NCBI RefSeq assembly: GCF_033242365.1
Contig: NZ_BTHK01000001.1
Coordinates: 179,123-243,122 of the forward strand
Origin: Lachnoanaerobaculum sanguinis
GTDB taxonomy: Bacteria > Bacillota > Clostridia > Lachnospirales > Lachnospiraceae
DNA: 64,000 nucleotides
Reading direction: 5' to 3'
The translations under genes were made by a program, and so were the position numbers. The notes under the pieces were generated by a model. It saw only the letters and a list, made by a program, of their open reading frames with translations. It had not been told where the DNA came from and did no database searches. Positions 52,573-59,552 of the stretch are shown one piece after another. Position 1 is the stretch's first letter. Each line of letters begins with the position of its first letter.

Positions 52573-52764
52573 TATTTTATTAACCTCACTAAACCTTCTG
52601 AGTTCTTCTTCTAAAACTTTTTTTACAGGTTTGTATTTTGTCTTATATTTTACTTTCCTAATCCTCAGCCTGCATTCTTTGACTTTGGTTGCTTAAGAAA
52701 TACCTTCCTTATAGATTTTAAAATATTTATGTAAAAACTACAGTATTATTAACTCTATTACTCA
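52573..52764 (-). pseudogene. Decayed array gene remnant between KptA and A9
   Basis: The stretch 52690-52764 reads, with frameshifts, ELIIL..FLHKYFKIYKEGIFL, the signature of A/B/C C-terminal modules. The segment closer to A9 (52573-52680) reads YKTKYKPVKKVLEEELRRFS and has no match that I can name. No open frame of useful size. Confidence 0.5.
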
Positions 52765-53304
52765 CTATAATTCCGTTATATAACACCAAGGTATATTGTC
52801 TGCCAACCAAACTTTTTCATTTCCATGATAGAATGCCACTCCGTCCTCATACGCTCTCTTAGAATCAATTTCCAATATACATGGACTCTTGTCACGTCTA
52901 AGCCCTACTTTTTTTGCTGTATCTATATCAGCTGACAGGTGTACATATTGTCTGCTCATAGGTAAAAGTCCGTTCTTTTTTATGCTCTCAATAAATCTCC
53001 TTGCAGTACCATGATATAATTTATCAGGCGGAGTCTTCTCTTCCTTTACTATATGCATCGGTATGGAATGCCCGTACATAGCTCTTATTTTTCCTGCATT
53101 TATTTCATGTCTTTTCTTTTCAGACTTATCAATCATAACAGCCAAATCGTTTTGAGTTATATTTCCAAACTTACCTTCTGTATTCAGCGCATTCAAAAGC
53201 TGCTCTATACTTACCCAGCCTTCTTCATCCATTTCAAGTTCATACTCCCAAGGTGCATGTCGAAGTGCGTATGAAACTTCCTTGCTTAATTCCTCATATT
53301 TCAT
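52765..53304 (-). CDS. kptA: RNA 2'-phosphotransferase KptA/Tpt1 family
   Basis: 179 residues, complete. KptA removes a 2'-phosphate from RNA with NAD+, giving ADP-ribose 1'',2''-cyclic phosphate. Catalytic residues are placed as in the family: Arg15-His16 in SYALRHAPWEYEL, Arg and His in IRAMYGHSIPMHIV (near residues 74-80), and the NAD-binding LYHGTARRFIESIKKNGLLP (about 97-116), YVHLSADIDTAKKVG and RRDKSPCILEID. Its ATG 53304 overlaps a D-gene remnant end (GGGGAATACGATGAAA), as for the D-KptA pair at 54353. Context suggests a role in toxin resistance; this is inference. Confidence 0.9.
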   Translation of the reverse strand: MKYEELSKEVSYALRHAPWEYELEMDEEGWVSIEQLLNALNTEGKFGNITQNDLAVMIDKSEKKRHEINAGKIRAMYGHSIPMHIVKEEKTPPDKLYHGTARRFIESIKKNGLLPMSRQYVHLSADIDTAKKVGLRRDKSPCILEIDSKRAYEDGVAFYHGNEKVWLADNIPWCYITEL

Positions 53305-53383
53305 CGTATTCCCCTTCCTCTATCATCTCATCTATAGCTTCTCTAAACCAATCTATAAGTTTATCAACTTTTTTAGTAAAGAA

Positions 53384-53408
53384 GAGCTGTTAAGATATAA
53401 AACAGCTC
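53384..53408 (-). terminator. Conserved array hairpin, copy 7
   Basis: GAGCTGTT and AACAGCTC around AAGATATA, after A10 and before the D/KptA unit. Confidence 0.55.
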
Positions 53409-53434
53409 CTCTTAAAAAATATCAATAGTATAAT

Positions 53435-53920
53435 TTAGAATGTTTTAGGATCCTCATACATCCAAGTCTCATTCCATGGTACCTTCGCATATAACTTATC
53501 TATATCATCCTTTATATAAAAGTGACTTCGCCTAAATACATCTTCCGGAAACAATTTAAAATATCTATGCAAAAATTCCAGTAATAATCTGCCTCTACCT
53601 GAAACATCTTTAAAGTTAAGATAATACGGTACTTCTTCTCCCATACTTGGAATATATTCTCCGAGCTCTATTTCCAAATTAGGAAAGAAGTAAATTATAA
53701 TATGGTCATTATCATCTAATGAATCAAGTTCGTCCTCATCCCACTTTCTTACCCACTCATCATTAAAAAAACTCACACTTAAACACACGCTTTCATCTGA
53801 ACTCATATCCACTTTATTACTTGAATAAAATCCCATTTCAGTAAATATATCAATTATTATATCCAAGTCTTTTTCTGTTACATATTTACCTTTTCTAAAC
53901 ATTGACGCTGATGCTCCCAT
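53435..53920 (-). CDS. Array family A protein, copy A10
   Basis: 161 residues. MGASASMFRKGKYVTEKDLD start, MSSDESVCLSVSFFNDEWVR centre, C-terminus with EDVFRRSHFYIKDDIDKLYA as in A3. GGGAGG lies 11 nt before ATG 53920. A toxin-tip fragment lies directly upstream in the same frame, with no stop between. Confidence 0.8.
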   Translation of the reverse strand: MGASASMFRKGKYVTEKDLDIIIDIFTEMGFYSSNKVDMSSDESVCLSVSFFNDEWVRKWDEDELDSLDDNDHIIIYFFPNLEIELGEYIPSMGEEVPYYLNFKDVSGRGRLLLEFLHRYFKLFPEDVFRRSHFYIKDDIDKLYAKVPWNETWMYEDPKTF

Positions 53921-53923
53921 TAC

Positions 53924-54208
53924 CTTAATATCCTCCCTAATTCTTCTAAATCTGTAACTATTTGTAGCTCCAAGAAATCTTCCAAATCCATTTGATATTA
54001 TAGGTATATTTACAGCATATACAGAATTTCCTGCTTTTGTACTCTCCCTTATAATGGTATTCCTTAGATTGTCATAGTGTATACCTATATTCGGTAATTT
54101 TATAAATCCGGCTTCTTCAAGTGCTTTAAGGTTCTTTATATTTGTATTTAGTGAATCTATTGCTCCATAAGTTGAATACAGATAAAGTGTCGGATTATTC
54201 TTTACTCT
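53924..54208 (-). pseudogene. Orphan toxin C-terminal tip in frame with A10
   Basis: About 95 codons: YSTYGAIDSLNTNIKNLKAL, EEAGFIKLPNIGIHYDNLRN and VYAVNIPIISNGFGRFLGAT, then SYRFRRIREDIKVMGAS, i.e. directly into A10. No start codon is present. The closing NIPIISNGFGRFLG looks like the end of a secreted toxin domain. A family D stop-free junction with A10 makes a fusion protein conceivable only if translation began upstream. Confidence 0.5.
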
Positions 54209-54224
54209 TTATTCTGTTTTTCAT
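54195..54224 (-). pseudogene. Nine-codon remnant of the toxin gene start
   Basis: ATG AAA AAC AGA ... reads MKNRIKSKE then TAA, with GGTGAATAGG upstream. It overlaps the beginning of the tip fragment in another frame, so the internal part of the original gene was deleted out of frame. Confidence 0.5.
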
Positions 54225-54264
54225 CCTATTCACCCATCTTTTTCTAATTTTTTATTTAATCCAT

Positions 54265-54294
54265 TTTATACCACAGATTATACATTAGTGTCAA
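54265..54294 (-). promoter_or_regulatory. Sigma-A type promoter inside the array
   Basis: On the minus strand TTGACA (54289-54294), 18 bp, TATAAA (54265-54270). It lies 41 bp before the remnant ATG 54224. It should transcribe A10 and perhaps further genes; it is the best promoter in the array. Confidence 0.65.
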
Positions 54295-54327
54295 TTACTA
54301 TTGCTATTAACCTTTAACTATATTGTT

Positions 54328-54363
54328 TTAACAAGCTTCCTTACTTAATTCCTCATATTTCAT
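54328..54363 (-). pseudogene. N-terminal remnant of KptA after D
   Basis: The ATG at 54361-54363 overlaps the end of D and reads MKYEELSKEAC then stop, matching the first nine residues of the intact KptA (MKYEELSKEV). The rest is deleted. Confidence 0.75.
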
Positions 54364-54715
54364 CATACTCCCCTTCTTCTATCATCTCATCTATAGCTTC
54401 TCTAAACCAATCCCAAAAGCTTTCATAGTCCTTTCTCTGTTCCCATCCTGAACTTGCAAAATCGTGTATTTTTTGAACCCTTCCTCCTCTGTTGATATCA
54501 AAGCAAACTATATCATCATTGTCATCTCTTCTTGCAAAGGGTACCAACTTTCTGTCGGGGTATCTTTCTTGTAATCCCTTTATTCTCCACACAGCCTGTT
54601 CATAATCCATCAAATACCAAAAATCAAAATCCGTCAAACCCAAATGAACAATTTTCAAAAATTCTTTCGGATATTCAAATCCTTTATATATACTACCGGC
54701 ATCTAATAATTTCAT
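54353..54715 (-). CDS. SMI1/KNR4 (SUKH)-like immunity protein, family D
   Basis: 120 residues. GFEYPKEFLKIVHLGLTDFD, MDYEQAVWRIKGLQERYPDR, KLVPFARRDDNDDIVCFD (the SUKH core strand pair, near residues 58-75), HDFASSGWEQR and a helical end FWDWFREAIDEMIEEGEYDE. This is the intact version of gene fragments found seven times in the array. AGAGG precedes ATG 54715. It is the promoter-proximal gene of the first unit; its stop overlaps the KptA start. Confidence 0.82.
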   Translation of the reverse strand: MKLLDAGSIYKGFEYPKEFLKIVHLGLTDFDFWYLMDYEQAVWRIKGLQERYPDRKLVPFARRDDNDDIVCFDINRGGRVQKIHDFASSGWEQRKDYESFWDWFREAIDEMIEEGEYDEI

Positions 54716-54737
54716 TTCTATACCTCTTTCTTAAAAC

Positions 54738-54785
54738 AAAAAGCGACCAAATTTCTTTACTTATAAGAATTTGACCGCTTTTAAA
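54738..54785 (-). terminator. Terminator of yitT, at the right edge of the array
   Basis: A long hairpin (AAAGCGGTCAAATTC pairing with GAAATTTGGTCGCTTT) with TTTTTGTTTT after it on the minus strand. It lies between the yitT stop and gene D and separates the array from yitT transcription. Confidence 0.8.
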
Positions 54786-54797
54786 CAAATATATTTT

Positions 54798-55682
54798 CTA
54801 ATCCGCTCTTCTTCTGTAAAATCTTCCAAGGAGCTGTTGTGTCTTTATAAGATTTATAAATGCGGCCTTATCTATTTCTTTGATTGCCTTTACCACTTTA
54901 TCAGCTTCGGCACTTGATACTATTGAGTATACAAGCGTTCTCTCACAATGATTGTAATGTCCCTCTCCCTTCCATGTTGTGGCACCATGGTGACTGATTT
55001 CTGAAATTATTTCACAAACCTCATTAGGATGATCTGTAACAATGAACAATGTAATCTGTTGGTACTTTCTATACAATACATGTATAACAGTTGTTGTAAC
55101 GTATTGAAAAATAATCGAATAGAGCGCTCTGTCCCAGCCGAATAAAAGTCCCGCAATCAAAAGTACTACCGCATTTCCTACAAGGATGATATTAAATGCA
55201 TCCATTCCTTTTTTCTCTGATAAGAAAATAGAAATAAAGTCGGTTCCTCCTGTAGTGGCATTCATAAGAAGACAAACACTTATAGCAAGGCCGTTTATCA
55301 TTCCTCCGAAAATTGTTATAAGCAATATATCCTCTGTTATCACATATCCCGGAATAATATCCACCAAAAAGCCTGCAAGCAATATAACCCAGCAGGAAAA
55401 AAGTGTAAATTTCTTTCCGATAAATCTGAAACCTATATATACAGGTATGGCATTTAATATAATATTTACCACTGTATACGGTAATTCCACATTAAAAATC
55501 ATTCTTGCAGATCTGGTAATAAGCAGAGTAATACCTGTCGCACCTCCCGGGAAAAGGTCTCCGGTTCTTACAAAGGTCTTGATATTGACAGCCATCAAAA
55601 CAGCCGCCAAAGTTATAACGAAAAATCTTTTTATATCATTTTTTATAATATTATTTTTATTGTTTTTTTTACTTTCTTCCAT
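54798..55682 (-). CDS. YitT family membrane protein (DUF2179)
   Basis: 294 residues. After a basic N-terminus, five hydrophobic segments include GATGITLLITRSARMIFNV (near 46-64) and IFGGMINGLAISVCLLMNAT. The C-terminal DUF2179 domain is QQITLFIVTDHPNEVCEII, HHGATTWKGEGHYN and the end. YitT proteins are conserved in Firmicutes; transport function is suggested but unproven. Its terminator lies after the stop. Confidence 0.9.
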   Translation of the reverse strand: MEESKKNNKNNIIKNDIKRFFVITLAAVLMAVNIKTFVRTGDLFPGGATGITLLITRSARMIFNVELPYTVVNIILNAIPVYIGFRFIGKKFTLFSCWVILLAGFLVDIIPGYVITEDILLITIFGGMINGLAISVCLLMNATTGGTDFISIFLSEKKGMDAFNIILVGNAVVLLIAGLLFGWDRALYSIIFQYVTTTVIHVLYRKYQQITLFIVTDHPNEVCEIISEISHHGATTWKGEGHYNHCERTLVYSIVSSAEADKVVKAIKEIDKAAFINLIKTQQLLGRFYRRRAD

Positions 55683-55700
55683 TAAACCATCTCACAAAAC

Positions 55701-56651
55701 TTATTTTACCCTGTGACAGGCTACACTTCTGCCGTTCTTTTCGCTCAAAACAGGCTCATCCGTTCTGCAAACTTCCATGCAATACGGACATCTGGTATGA
55801 AATCTGCAGCCGCTTGGAACATCTATAGGACTTGGTATTTCACCCTTAAGCATTTCTTTTTGCCTTCCCGCATTTTCAATGCTTGGAATGGCATCAAGTA
55901 AAAGCTTTGTATACGGATGAAGAGGATTTTCAAAAATATCATCCGTATTTCCTATTTCACATATCTTTCCCAAAAACATCACACACACTCTGTCGGCAAT
56001 AAAATTTACCACCGATAAATCATGTGATATAAATAAATACGATGCTTTGCTCTTCTCCTGTAAATCCTTAAGTAAGTTTAAAACCTGTGACTGTATTGAT
56101 ACATCCAGCGCCGATACAGGCTCGTCACATACTATAAGTTTGGGATTTAGGGCTATTGCTCTGGCAATTCCTATTCTTTGTCTTTGCCCTCCTGAAAACT
56201 GATGCGGATATCTGTTATAGTATTCTTTTCTGATACCGACATCTTCCATCAAATCAAGGACTTTTAGCTTTACATCTTTCTTTTTCATCCCCTTATTATG
56301 TGTGATAATTGGCTCTGCAATAATCTCCCCTACCGTCATTCTGGGATTTAAAGAAGCATACGGATCCTGAAAAATTATTTGAAGATTTTTCTTAATCTGC
56401 TTTAATTCTTCGCCCTTTTTTTCATAAATATTTTCATTAAGAAAGATACTCTCACCGCTGTTCGGACTTATAAGTCCTATAGCACATTTACCAAGAGTCG
56501 ATTTACCGCATCCGCTCTCACCAACCAAAGCCAATGTCTCATTCTCATATATATCAAGGCTTACGTTACTTATGGCATGTACTTTTTTATTTTTCTTTGA
56601 TGTAGGAAATTCCTTAACTATGTTTTTTAAACTTAATACTACATTTTTCAT
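55701..56651 (-). CDS. oppF: Oligopeptide/dipeptide ABC transporter ATP-binding protein (OppF/DppF type)
   Basis: 316 residues. Walker A GESGCGKST (near residue 39-47), signature SGGQRQRIGIARAI (near 158-171), Walker B LIVCDEPVSALD, and the C-terminal CRFHTRCPYC (cysteine-rich OppF/OppD tail). The start ATG 56651 overlaps the oppD end by 38 nt; translational coupling is expected. Last gene of the transporter operon. Confidence 0.93.
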   Translation of the reverse strand: MKNVVLSLKNIVKEFPTSKKNKKVHAISNVSLDIYENETLALVGESGCGKSTLGKCAIGLISPNSGESIFLNENIYEKKGEELKQIKKNLQIIFQDPYASLNPRMTVGEIIAEPIITHNKGMKKKDVKLKVLDLMEDVGIRKEYYNRYPHQFSGGQRQRIGIARAIALNPKLIVCDEPVSALDVSIQSQVLNLLKDLQEKSKASYLFISHDLSVVNFIADRVCVMFLGKICEIGNTDDIFENPLHPYTKLLLDAIPSIENAGRQKEMLKGEIPSPIDVPSGCRFHTRCPYCMEVCRTDEPVLSEKNGRSVACHRVK

Positions 56652-57621
56652 CTTCTATCCTTTTATGTAGGAAACATGAAACCATATGATTATCCTTTAT
56701 GTACTCGTCTGCCGGTCTTGAAGAAAAACAGATGTCCTGTGCATAATCGCATCTGTCTACAAATCTGCATCCCTCCGGCAAATTTAAGATATTCGGTACA
56801 TTTCCCTTTATAGTATACAATCTGTCCTGCTTTTTTCCGATAGTAGGAATAGACTTTAAAAGTCCGTTTGTATATGGATGTGCAGTCTCGTTAAAAAGTG
56901 TTTTTGTCAGAGTTGACTCCACCACTCTGCCTGCATACATTACATATACATAGTCACATATTTCGGCAACAACTCCCATATTGTGGGTAATCATTATAAT
57001 TGATGTTCCGACAGATTCACACAGTTTTTTCATTAGCTTTAAAATCTGTGCTTCTATGGTAACATCCAAAGCTGTCGTAGGCTCATCGGCAATTAACAGT
57101 TTAGGTTTACATATCATTGCCATACCTATCATTACTCTCTGTCTTAGACCGCCTGAAAGCTCATGAGGGTATGAGTTGAATCTTTTTTCCGCTTCCGGAA
57201 TTCCGACCTCATTAAATATTTCAATGACACGCATTTTTGCTTCTTCTTTTGAAATCTTTTCATGCAAAATAATGGCTTCCATTACCTGCTTTCCCACCTT
57301 TACCACAGGATTAAGTGATGTCATAGGCTCCTGAAAGATCATAGAAATATCCTTGCCTCTGATTTTTGCATAATCTCTTACACTCATTTTTGTAAGTTCA
57401 GTGCCGCAAAAGTCTATACTTCCTCCGACTATCTTTCCGGGATTTTTTATAAGTCCCATAATACTCATAGCGGTCATAGACTTTCCACATCCGCTTTCCC
57501 CTACTATTCCAACTATCTTACCCCTTGGTATATCTATATTTATGCCGTCAAGTGCATAGGCAAGTTTACCCTTTACTTGGAAAGCAACTTTTAAATCTCT
57601 TATAGTCAAAATATTGTCCAT
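56614..57621 (-). CDS. oppD: Oligopeptide/dipeptide ABC transporter ATP-binding protein (OppD/DppD type)
   Basis: 335 residues. Walker A GESGCGKSM, Q-loop IFQEPMTSLNPV, signature LSGGLRQRVMIGMAM and Walker B LLIADEPTTALDVT. C-terminal tail CRFVDRCDYAQDIC. It starts 1 bp after the oppC stop. Powers uptake with OppF. Confidence 0.93.
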   Translation of the reverse strand: MDNILTIRDLKVAFQVKGKLAYALDGINIDIPRGKIVGIVGESGCGKSMTAMSIMGLIKNPGKIVGGSIDFCGTELTKMSVRDYAKIRGKDISMIFQEPMTSLNPVVKVGKQVMEAIILHEKISKEEAKMRVIEIFNEVGIPEAEKRFNSYPHELSGGLRQRVMIGMAMICKPKLLIADEPTTALDVTIEAQILKLMKKLCESVGTSIIMITHNMGVVAEICDYVYVMYAGRVVESTLTKTLFNETAHPYTNGLLKSIPTIGKKQDRLYTIKGNVPNILNLPEGCRFVDRCDYAQDICFSSRPADEYIKDNHMVSCFLHKRIEDEKCSIKFKKHS

Positions 57622-57622
57622 A

Positions 57623-58540
57623 TTACTGCTCCTTAAGATATGGATCTAATACATCTCTTAGTCCATCACCCAAAAAATTGAATGCTAAAACTACAATCAT
57701 TATAGCCATAGCCGGCGCCAGTACAAGTACAGGCTGTGTAAACAGATATTTTTTTGCACTCACGACCATAAGTCCCCAGCTTGCCGTAGGCGGCTGTGCA
57801 CCGACACCGAGGAAGCTTAAAGAACTCTCCGAAAGTATGGCTGAAGGTATACTTAAGGTAAATAATACCACCAATGTAGGTATACAGTTTGGCAATATAT
57901 GTCTGAAAATAATTGTAGCATTACTTACACCCATACTTTTTGCCGCCTCAACATATTCTTTCTTTGAAAGTGACAATGTTTCCGAACGTATTACTCTGGA
58001 TGTGGATGCCCAGTTTACCAAAGACAGTGCTATAAATATATTTATAAGTCCTCCGCCCATGGTATACATTACAACCATCGCAAGTAAAAGTGAAGGGAAT
58101 GCCAGCATTATATCTGCAAGCCTCATTATAGCAAAATCAATCTTTCCGCCAAAGTAACCTGCGATAAGTCCCAGTATTGTGCCTATTGTCATTGAAATAA
58201 ATGTCGGTAAAAGTCCTATGGTCAGTGAAATTCTTGCTCCGTAAATAACTCTGGTCAATGTATCTCTTCCGAGTTCATCTGTACCCAGAGGATGTGCAAA
58301 TGAAGGTGCCAAAAGTCTGTCCTTTAAACTCTGTGCATTCGGTCCGTATGCGCATATCACATTTGCGAATATGGCGCAAAATATAATTATAAAAATAACT
58401 ATAAGAGAAAAGAATGCCAGCTTGTTTTGTTTAATTACAGTATTCAGCTTTTCAATAAGGCTCTCTTCCATTAGAATTTCCTTGTCAACAACCGACTTTT
58501 TATCAATATTTTTACTCATATTATTGTTTTTCTTCACCAC
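57623..58540 (-). CDS. oppC: Oligopeptide/dipeptide ABC transporter permease (OppC/DppC type)
   Basis: 305 residues. An N-terminal polar stretch, a first helix (LAFFSLIVIFIIIFCAIFAN), then ABC permease domain with GADELGRD-like HPLGTDELGRDTLTRVIYGA and the EAA motif EYVEAAKSMGVSNATIIFRH (near residues 183-202). Five or six helices. Pairs with OppB. Confidence 0.93.
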   Translation of the reverse strand: MVKKNNNMSKNIDKKSVVDKEILMEESLIEKLNTVIKQNKLAFFSLIVIFIIIFCAIFANVICAYGPNAQSLKDRLLAPSFAHPLGTDELGRDTLTRVIYGARISLTIGLLPTFISMTIGTILGLIAGYFGGKIDFAIMRLADIMLAFPSLLLAMVVMYTMGGGLINIFIALSLVNWASTSRVIRSETLSLSKKEYVEAAKSMGVSNATIIFRHILPNCIPTLVVLFTLSIPSAILSESSLSFLGVGAQPPTASWGLMVVSAKKYLFTQPVLVLAPAMAIMIVVLAFNFLGDGLRDVLDPYLKEQ

Positions 58541-58545
58541 TCTTT

Positions 58546-59481
58546 CTATATCTCCTTTCTAATTCTCGGATCTAGAATAGAGTACAATGAATCCGCTATC
58601 AAATTTCCTAATATAACCAGTATTGTAGTAAATATAACCGTTCCCTGTAAAAGCGGCATATCTCTGGTCTCTATTGCATTTACCGCAAGTCTGCCTATCC
58701 CCGGTATACCGAAAATATTCTCTGTAATAACCGCACCCGAAAGCATGGAAGATATCTGCAGTGCCATCATTGTAACTACAGGAAGCATGGCATTTTTTAA
58801 AGCATGTGATTTCATAACCGCAAATTCCAAAAGTCCCTTGGCTCTTGCAGTTCTGATATAGTCCTCCTGCATTACTTCCAAAATATTCGATCTTGTCATT
58901 CTTGCAATACTTCCTGCGGAATTCCATCCAAGTACTATAGAAGGTAATACCATTGATGCCGCTGTCTCATATCCCGATACGGGAAATATTTTCAGCTTAT
59001 AGGCAAAAAGATACTGCAATACAAGTGCTATCATAAATACAGGCATGGATACACCAAGAAGTGCAGTGCCCATAAACAGCCTGTCTAAAATATTATTTTT
59101 ATTTACTGCCGCAAATATTCCGCTTACAATGCCGACTATCCATGAAACTATTGCGGCACATACTGCAAGTCTTACCGTATTCGGGAATGCATCCAGTATT
59201 ATACCTGTTACATTTCTGTTCAGTCTGTAGCTTGTCCCGAAATCTCCTCTTACAGCATGTGAAATATATGTAAAGAATTGCATATACAGAGGTTTATCAA
59301 GTCCCATCTCTTTACTTATCTTATCTATTACAACCTGGTTTACATGTTCACCAAGCATTGTGGTTACAGGGTCTCCCGGTACTACTCTTAACATTATAAA
59401 TATTATCAAAACCACGCCAATCAAAACAGGTATGGAAATCAAAATTCTTTTTAATATATTTTTAAACAAAACTGCCTCCAA
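58546..59481 (-). CDS. oppB: Oligopeptide/dipeptide ABC transporter permease (OppB/DppB type)
   Basis: 311 residues. First helix RILISIPVLIGVVLIIFIM, then VPGDPVTTMLGEHV, GDFGTSYRLNRNVTGIILDA, and the EAA loop YIRTARAKGLLEFAVMKSHA. The C-terminal part ends LIADSLYSILDPRIR. A terminator between oppA and oppB (59493-59522) probably reduces its expression relative to oppA. Confidence 0.93.
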   Translation of the reverse strand: MEAVLFKNILKRILISIPVLIGVVLIIFIMLRVVPGDPVTTMLGEHVNQVVIDKISKEMGLDKPLYMQFFTYISHAVRGDFGTSYRLNRNVTGIILDAFPNTVRLAVCAAIVSWIVGIVSGIFAAVNKNNILDRLFMGTALLGVSMPVFMIALVLQYLFAYKLKIFPVSGYETAASMVLPSIVLGWNSAGSIARMTRSNILEVMQEDYIRTARAKGLLEFAVMKSHALKNAMLPVVTMMALQISSMLSGAVITENIFGIPGIGRLAVNAIETRDMPLLQGTVIFTTILVILGNLIADSLYSILDPRIRKEI

Positions 59482-59492
59482 AAAGCTCCGAT

Positions 59493-59522
59493 ATAAAAAA
59501 ATGGAGCGATATCTCGCTCCAT
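59493..59522 (-). terminator. Terminator/attenuator between oppA and oppB
   Basis: AATGGAGCGAGATATCGCTCCATT forms a stem on the minus strand and is followed by seven T. Located just after the oppA stop, it should make oppA mRNA more abundant than the permease mRNA. Confidence 0.85.
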
Positions 59523-59552
59523 TATACCAATTATCTATTTTAAGTGCTATAG

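Larger units (their letters stand above)
34004..54715 (-). repeat. Array of paralogous small genes (A/B/C/D/KptA units)
   Basis: All genes except the IS3 remnant are on the minus strand. The recurring unit in transcription order is SUKH-type gene D, KptA, C, B, (B), A, hairpin. It appears in full or reduced form about seven times. Families A, B and C have unlike N-terminal halves but align at their C-terminal halves over about 60 residues. Intergenic spacers and remnants are also repeated, showing that whole segments were copied rather than single genes. The array lies between rpmE and yitT, where the conserved gene order is interrupted. Confidence 0.85.

Noticed and set aside
34004..54715. 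The regularly spaced repeats as a CRISPR array
   Set aside because: Repeats are coding, hundreds of bases long and diverged; no short identical repeats with unique spacers and no cas genes.
34004..54715. The array as an integron or a prophage
   Set aside because: No integrase, attC-like palindromes, capsid, portal or terminase genes. Genes are co-directional paralogues, unlike integron cassettes. ORF6N genes alone do not make a prophage.
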